DNA from: Limimaricola sp964022235
Lineage (GTDB): Bacteria > Pseudomonadota > Alphaproteobacteria > Rhodobacterales > Rhodobacteraceae
Assembly (NCBI RefSeq): GCF_964022235.1
Contig: NZ_CAXHZL010000006.1
Location: forward strand, 158,922 to 222,921
Reading direction: 5' to 3'
Length of the DNA stretch: 64,000 nt
This document shows, in pieces, positions 59,574-64,000 of the stretch (positions are counted from its first letter, which is position 1; the number at the start of each line of letters is the position of its first letter). The notes beneath the pieces were generated by a model. It was not told where the DNA came from, did not search any database, and saw only the letters and a list, made by a program, of their open reading frames with translations. A program made the translations under genes and the position numbers.

Positions 59574-60782
59574 TCAGCTCTTGGCGACCTCCCAACTCCA
59601 GAAGTCCCGGTGCTCCTTGCTCAGGAACCGCTCCAAAACCATTCTGTGGACCTCGTCCGCGCCATCGACCAGACGCGCCTGCCGGGCATACCGGTAGATC
59701 CATTCAAGCGGCGTGTCGGTGGAATAGCCCCGGGCGCCGTTGATCTGGATGCCGGTGTCGGCCGCCTGATGCAGCAGGTTGGCGACGTGCACCTTGGCCA
59801 TCGAGACCTCCTTGCGCGCATAGCTTCCCTGATCGAGCGCCCAGGCCGCCTTCATCACCAGAAGCCGCCCGATCTCGATCTTCATGGCAAGATCGCCCAG
59901 CATCTGGCGGATACTTTCGCGCTCGATCAGGCGTTCGCCGAAGGCATGGCGATCAGAGGCGTAGTCCTGCGCGATTTCGACAGAGCGTTTGGACAGGCCC
60001 AGCCAGCGCATGCAATGCGTCAGGCGCGCCGGCCCCAGACGCATCTGCGTGACCTTGAGGCCAAGCCCCTCGCCCAGCAGCACGTTATCGGCATCGATCT
60101 CCAGCCCGTCGAAGACCAGCTCGCAATGGCCGCCGTGCTCCTCGGGGCCCATGATCGGGATACGCCGGTCGATGTGCCAGCCGGGCTGGTCCCGGTCGAA
60201 GAGGAAGGCCGTGAGCCCGCGGCGCGGATCGTCGGAGGTGCGCGCCATCAGGATGAAATGCTGCGCCGACTCGGCGCCGGTGATGAACCACTTGCGGCCG
60301 GTGATGACGTATTTGTCGCCCTTTCGCTCGGCCTTGGTCAGCATCATCGAGGGATCGGAGCCGGAGCCCGGACCCGGTTCGGTCATCGCGAAAGCCGAGC
60401 GCACGCGCCCGTCCACGATGGGTGCAAGCCAGCGCTCTTTCTGCGCATCGGTTGCGGCCTGTTCCAGCACCATCATGTTCCCGTCGTCGGGCGCGGCGGA
60501 GTTGAAAACCACCGGCCCGAAGATCGAGCGGTTCATTTCCTCGTAGCAGACGGCCATGCCGACCTTGCCCAGCCCCATGCCGCCGGTCTCGGGCTTGAGT
60601 TGCAAGCACCATAGCCCCGCGGCCTTGGCCTTGTCGCGCAGCGTTCCCAGCAGCTTTTCGTTGATGTTTCCATGGGCGTCATAGGCGCTGCGATCGGCCT
60701 CGAGAGGAATGATTTCCTCTTCCACAAAGCGGGAAATACGGGTGCGGTAGTCCTCAATCTCGGGGGAAATCGCGAAGTCCAT
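59574..60782 (-). CDS. Acyl-CoA dehydrogenase, ACAD10/11 type
   Basis: A 402-residue flavoenzyme. FAD/substrate motifs are FAMTEPGPGSGSDPSMM (about 131-147) and WFITGAESAQHFIL (about 165-178). The C-terminal RLVDGADEVHRMVLERFL matches the DGPDEVH motif of the ACAD10/11 and LvaC subgroup rather than ordinary beta-oxidation enzymes. With the APH kinase it could convert 4-phospho-acyl-CoA to an enoyl-CoA. It lies 11 bases after the SDR gene. Confidence 0.88.
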   Translation of the reverse strand: MDFAISPEIEDYRTRISRFVEEEIIPLEADRSAYDAHGNINEKLLGTLRDKAKAAGLWCLQLKPETGGMGLGKVGMAVCYEEMNRSIFGPVVFNSAAPDDGNMMVLEQAATDAQKERWLAPIVDGRVRSAFAMTEPGPGSGSDPSMMLTKAERKGDKYVITGRKWFITGAESAQHFILMARTSDDPRRGLTAFLFDRDQPGWHIDRRIPIMGPEEHGGHCELVFDGLEIDADNVLLGEGLGLKVTQMRLGPARLTHCMRWLGLSKRSVEIAQDYASDRHAFGERLIERESIRQMLGDLAMKIEIGRLLVMKAAWALDQGSYARKEVSMAKVHVANLLHQAADTGIQINGARGYSTDTPLEWIYRYARQARLVDGADEVHRMVLERFLSKEHRDFWSWEVAKS

Positions 60783-60792
60783 GGGGCGTTCC

Positions 60793-61584
60793 TTATAGTG
60801 AGGTGACTAGGTGGCCGCCGTCGACCACCAGCTCCGAGCCGGTCATGAACCGGCCGTGATCCGAAGCCAGCAGCAGCAACGGCGCAGATAGATCCTCCAT
60901 CTGGCCTAGCCGGCGTATGGGGATGCGGCGCACCAGCTTCTGGCCTGCCTCGGTCGCGAAAAAGTCGCGGTTGATGTCGGTCTCGATGTAGCCCGGGCAG
61001 ATCGCGTTGACTCGGATGTCGTGGCGAGCCCATTCCAGCGCGTTGGCGCGGGTCAGCTGCACCACCGCCGCCTTGGCCGCGGCATAGGCCGCCAGCCCAC
61101 CGGCCACGCGCTTACCCAGGATCGAGGCGATGTTGATGATGCTGCCGCCCCGCTGCGCGGCGACCATCGCCCTTGCCGCCGCTTGCGACACCAGAAAGAC
61201 GCCGGTCAGATCGGTGTCGATCACCTGCCGCCAGTCCTGCTCGGGCGTGTCCAGCGCGGGACCGTTGAAGGCGATGCCCGCGTTGTTCACGACGATGTCG
61301 AAGCAGCGCCCGTCGAAAGCCTCGGCCACCGAGGCGGCGTCGGTCACGTCAAGGCGCAGGGCCTCGGCCTCGCCGCCGCTGGCGGTGATCTCTTCTGCGA
61401 GAGTGGCGACCTTCTCGACCCGGCGGGCGGCCACCGCCACCTTCGCGCCATGCCCGGCAAGGATCCGGGCGAAATGCACGCCCAGGCCGGACGACGCGCC
61501 GGTCACCAAGGCGGTGCGGCCGGCAAGGTCAAATCCCACACGCGTCGCGGATTGCGGTTCTTGTCCTGTCACGATCGACTCCAT
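60793..61584 (-). CDS. Short-chain dehydrogenase
   Basis: A 263-residue SDR with the cofactor motif TGASSGLGVHFA (about 28-39), NNAG (about 98-101), and the catalytic Ser in NIASILG with YAAAK (about 165-169). It probably oxidises or reduces a hydroxy- or ketoacyl compound. The first ATG at 61617 is possible, but 61584 with GAGAA upstream leaves the operator outside the gene. It heads the leftward operon, divergent from the TetR gene. Confidence 0.88.
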   Translation of the reverse strand: MESIVTGQEPQSATRVGFDLAGRTALVTGASSGLGVHFARILAGHGAKVAVAARRVEKVATLAEEITASGGEAEALRLDVTDAASVAEAFDGRCFDIVVNNAGIAFNGPALDTPEQDWRQVIDTDLTGVFLVSQAAARAMVAAQRGGSIINIASILGKRVAGGLAAYAAAKAAVVQLTRANALEWARHDIRVNAICPGYIETDINRDFFATEAGQKLVRRIPIRRLGQMEDLSAPLLLLASDHGRFMTGSELVVDGGHLVTSL

Positions 61585-61592
61585 TTCTCGAA

Positions 61593-61602
61593 CGAGCGCT
61601 CG
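61593..61602. promoter_or_regulatory. TetR-type operator candidate CGAGCGCTCG
   Basis: A perfect 10-bp palindrome, extendable with mismatches to TCGAACGAGCGCTCGATA, 9 bases before the SDR start. It is within the 110-base gap to the divergent TetR gene, a typical place to repress the acyl-CoA/TRAP operon. Confidence 0.55.
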
Positions 61603-61694
61603 ATATATTTGTTGCACGGCTCCTCTGGTGCTGGCAAGAATTTCATTGCAGTCTGGAAGCGATTTCCCTCGCCCTCAGCAGGAGACATGTCAGC

Positions 61695-62411
61695 ATGACA
61701 ACCGCCGGGACTCATCTGCCCACGACCGAAGATCTCTGCCGGTCGGTGCTCGAGAACAATCGCGACAGCATCTCGATACAGAAGCCCGAGTTTGCGGTGC
61801 GCAAGCTTGCGTTGATTCTGAACGCGGCGCTGGATCTGTCGAACAAGAAGGGGTTTCAGGCCATGAGCCTGCGCGATCTGTCGCGGGCGTCGGGTGTCAG
61901 CATGGGCGGGCTCTATTCCTACTTCGACAGCAAGGACACGCTGCTCAAGATGATCCTCTCCGAGGTCACGGGCGCGGTCGAGGCCGCCCTCGGCCAGCCG
62001 CCGGCCGAGGTGCGGCAGTCACCGCGCGACCACCTGCTGTGGCTGATCGACACCCACATCCGCCTGACCGAGGTGATGCTGCCGTGGTTCACCTTTTCCT
62101 TTATGGAGGCCAAGAACTTCCCCGCCGCCGAACGCAAACTGGCCATCGACAGCGAGGAGCTGACCGAGAGTTATTTCGCCGAGGTTCTGGCCCGGGGTCA
62201 GCAGGACGGCAGCTTCTCGGCGGACATGCCGCCGCTGATGGCCGCGCTGACCAAGCCACTGCTGCAAGACTGGTACGTCAAGCGAGCGAAGTACCGTCGG
62301 CGCAAGGTCCACATCGATAGCTACATCGCAATGGTCCAGAACATCGTCTTGGCCGCCTGCGGTGCGGCGACAAAAACCACCGCTGAAAAGGCCGAGAGCG
62401 ACACCGCCTGA
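61695..62411 (+). CDS. TetR-family transcriptional regulator
   Basis: A 238-residue regulator. The helix-turn-helix lies about residues 37-80 (RKLALILNAALDLSNKKGFQAMSLRDLSRASGVSMGGLYSYFDSKDTLLK in parts). The C-terminal ligand domain probably senses an acyl-CoA, as is common for TetR proteins beside such operons. GGAGACATGTCAGC precedes the ATG. It is divergent from the SDR and followed by the thiolase in the same direction. Confidence 0.9.
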   Translation: MTTAGTHLPTTEDLCRSVLENNRDSISIQKPEFAVRKLALILNAALDLSNKKGFQAMSLRDLSRASGVSMGGLYSYFDSKDTLLKMILSEVTGAVEAALGQPPAEVRQSPRDHLLWLIDTHIRLTEVMLPWFTFSFMEAKNFPAAERKLAIDSEELTESYFAEVLARGQQDGSFSADMPPLMAALTKPLLQDWYVKRAKYRRRKVHIDSYIAMVQNIVLAACGAATKTTAEKAESDTA

Positions 62412-62502
62412 TACCGGGCGGCGAGTGACCGGAACCACGGATGCCGCGGCACGCCACACTCCTGCGCGCCACCACGACAATCGAGACCAGAAGGAAGATT
62501 CC

Positions 62503-63690
62503 ATGACCAAATCGGTAGTCATCGCCTCCGGCGTCCGCACCGCGATCGGCGATGCCGGCGGCGCGCTGGCTGGCGTCAGCCCCTGTGACCTCGGTGCCGC
62601 CGTCGCCCGCGAGGCCATCTCCCGCGCGGGGATAGAGGCCGGGGAGGTCGGGCAAACCGTGTTCGGTAACGTCATCCACACCGCGCCCGAGGACATGTAT
62701 CTGTCCCGGGTCGTCGCCCTGCGGGCCGGCGTGCCCGAAACCTCGCCGGCTCTGACGCTCAACCGCCTGTGCGGCTCGGGACTGCAGGCGGTGGTCAGCG
62801 CCGCCGAGCAGATCCTGTTGGGCAATTGCGACATCGCGCTGGCTGGCGGCGCCGAAAGCATGAGCCGCGCCGGTCATCTGCTCACACAGTCGCGCAGGGG
62901 CCAGAAGATGGGCGACGTGGTGGCGACCGATATGATGCTAGGCGCGCTCACCGATCCGTTCGGCAACGGCCACATGGGCGTCACCGCCGAGAATGTCGCC
63001 AAGCGCGGCAACATCGACCGCGCAGCGCAGGATGCTTTTGCCGTCGAATCCCACCGCCGCGCCACCCGCGCCATCGAAGAGGGCCGGTTCAAGGACCAGA
63101 TCCTGCCGGTGACCGTTCGCCGTGGCCGCGAGGAGGTGACATTCGACACGGATGAGCATGTGCGGCCGGGCCTGACCGAAGCCGATCTCGCCAAGCTGCG
63201 CCCGGTCTTCGCCAAGGATGGCTCGGTCACGGCCGGCAATGCTTCGGGGATCAACGATGGCGCGGCGGCGCTGGTGCTGATGGAGGCCGAGACCGCCAAA
63301 GCGCGCGGCATCACCCCGATGGCCCGGATCGTCGCCTATGGTCTGGGCGGCGTCGCGCCCGAAGTGATGGGTCTGGGCCCCGTGCCCGCCTCGCGTCAGG
63401 CGCTGGAGCGCTCCGGCCTGCGGGTGAGCGATCTCGACGTCATCGAATCGAACGAGGCCTTCGCCGCGCAGGCTTGCGCCGTCAACGCTGACCTGAGCCT
63501 ACCTACCGAGAAGGTGAACCCGAACGGCGGCGCGGTGGCGCTTGGCCACCCGGTCGGCGCCTCGGGCGCGATCATCCTCACCAAGCTGCTCTACGAGCTT
63601 GAGCGCATCGGCGGTCGCTACGGCCTTGCGACCATGTGCATCGGCGGCGGTCAGGGGATCGCCGTGATCATCGAGCGCGGCTATGACTAG
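62503..63690 (+). CDS. Thiolase (acetyl-CoA acyltransferase)
   Basis: A 395-residue type II thiolase. The acyl-carrying Cys90 lies in LNRLCGSGLQA; the second site has NEAFAAQ, GHPVGASGA (catalytic His) and MCIGGGQG (catalytic Cys). The lengths and motifs fit a degradative or biosynthetic acetyl-CoA acetyltransferase. It would release acetyl- or propionyl-CoA at the end of the pathway encoded next door. AAGGAAGATTCC precedes the ATG. Confidence 0.93.
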   Translation: MTKSVVIASGVRTAIGDAGGALAGVSPCDLGAAVAREAISRAGIEAGEVGQTVFGNVIHTAPEDMYLSRVVALRAGVPETSPALTLNRLCGSGLQAVVSAAEQILLGNCDIALAGGAESMSRAGHLLTQSRRGQKMGDVVATDMMLGALTDPFGNGHMGVTAENVAKRGNIDRAAQDAFAVESHRRATRAIEEGRFKDQILPVTVRRGREEVTFDTDEHVRPGLTEADLAKLRPVFAKDGSVTAGNASGINDGAAALVLMEAETAKARGITPMARIVAYGLGGVAPEVMGLGPVPASRQALERSGLRVSDLDVIESNEAFAAQACAVNADLSLPTEKVNPNGGAVALGHPVGASGAIILTKLLYELERIGGRYGLATMCIGGGQGIAVIIERGYD

Positions 63691-64000
63691 CCCGGTGTCT
63701 CGTGGACGCCTTCTTCGCTAATTTTGAGGCAAGGAGGCCATGATGAGCAGCAGCAAGTTCAGCGAGGAGTTCAAGCGGAACGCGGTCGCGCAGATCATTG
63801 AGCGGGGCTACCCGGTCAGGGAGGTGTCGTAGCGGCTCGGGGTCAGCCTGTCTTCGCTCTACGCTTGGAAAAAGAAGTTCGCAAAGGCGTCATCTGGCGC
63901 GGGCGTCGGAGGAGCGCGATATCCTAAAAAAGGTTCGCCATTTGAGCGCCATTGATGGAGTGGATGGCTCCCGCTCCCGGCATCGCAATGTGCCACATTG
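63691..64000 (+). mobile_element. Decayed IS3-type insertion sequence (cut by window end)
   Basis: It begins directly after the thiolase stop with a sequence like an IS3-family left end and holds a remnant of the first transposase frame. An AAAAAAG heptamer (63926-63932), typical of IS3 programmed frameshifting, is kept. After it the reading does not match transposase well, so the element seems internally deleted; the right end is not visible. Confidence 0.65.
63740..63934 (+). pseudogene. IS3-family OrfA transposase remnant
   Basis: The start MMSSSKFSEEFKRNAVAQII and GVSLSSLYAWKKKF form the helix-turn-helix of IS3 OrfA. An in-frame TAG at 63830-63832 interrupts it, where related proteins usually have Gln. 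A later frame change near 63900 is needed to reach ASEERDILKK. AAGGAGG precedes the ATG. Not functional. Confidence 0.8.

Noticed and set aside
1..64000. tRNA, rRNA, CRISPR array or replication origin
   Set aside because: No cloverleaf, rRNA-like block, regularly spaced repeat-spacer array or DnaA/iteron-type origin was noticed by eye; the only short tandem array is the TTACG set at 17234.

Overview
This GC-rich, densely coded window looks like chromosome or a large replicon of an alphaproteobacterium of the Rhodobacterales (Paracoccus/Roseobacter type). The evidence is a sox locus in Paracoccus gene order, a C4-pathway 5-aminolevulinate synthase, TRAP and sugar ABC transporters, Tat-type signal peptides and SqrR-class sulfur sensors. 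This placement is inferred from family resemblance only.

Left part (1-16.1 kb): a sulfur oxidation island. It starts with a partial persulfide-dioxygenase-like MBL protein, a split YeeE/YedE sulfur transporter, a SqrR-like sensor, a Blh-type phosphatase-like protein and a periplasmic DsrE-like protein. The sox genes then run leftward as soxV-W-X-Y-Z-A-B-C-D and continue into three unusual passengers: a DUF302 protein, a HemA-type ALA synthase and an exported rhodanese. soxS, soxR, soxT and a SoxH-like hydrolase run rightward from the same divergent promoter. soxEF, soxG and SQR are not seen. Candidate operators sit at the regulated intergenic regions.

Middle part (16.1-35.6 kb): an isolated AAA-type ATPase with a tandem TTACG array at its start; a VOC protein divergent from a LysR regulator; a four-gene spore-coat-U/chaperone-usher operon whose chaperone has only one domain; a PhnB-like VOC protein; a response regulator with a very large HWE histidine kinase; a mercury resistance operon (merR divergent from merT-P-F-A) followed by a small unknown membrane protein, an atypical FAD disulfide-reductase-like protein and a catalase.

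Right part (35.8-64 kb): a polar amino acid ABC transporter, then a myo-inositol regulon. The regulon holds a sugar ABC transporter, a LacI regulator, two Gfo/Idh/MocA dehydrogenases, an IolE-like isomerase and iolD-C-B-J-G. Two near-identical palindromes lie in its two divergent promoter regions. Next come a broken kduD-like gene, an alpha/beta hydrolase frameshifted at an 18-bp perfect hairpin, a quinone oxidoreductase, and a TetR-controlled cluster: SDR, acyl-CoA dehydrogenase, acyl-CoA ligase, APH-like kinase, TRAP transporter and thiolase. That combination resembles the 4-hydroxyacid (levulinate, lva; ACAD10/11) pathway. A decayed IS3-type element ends the window.
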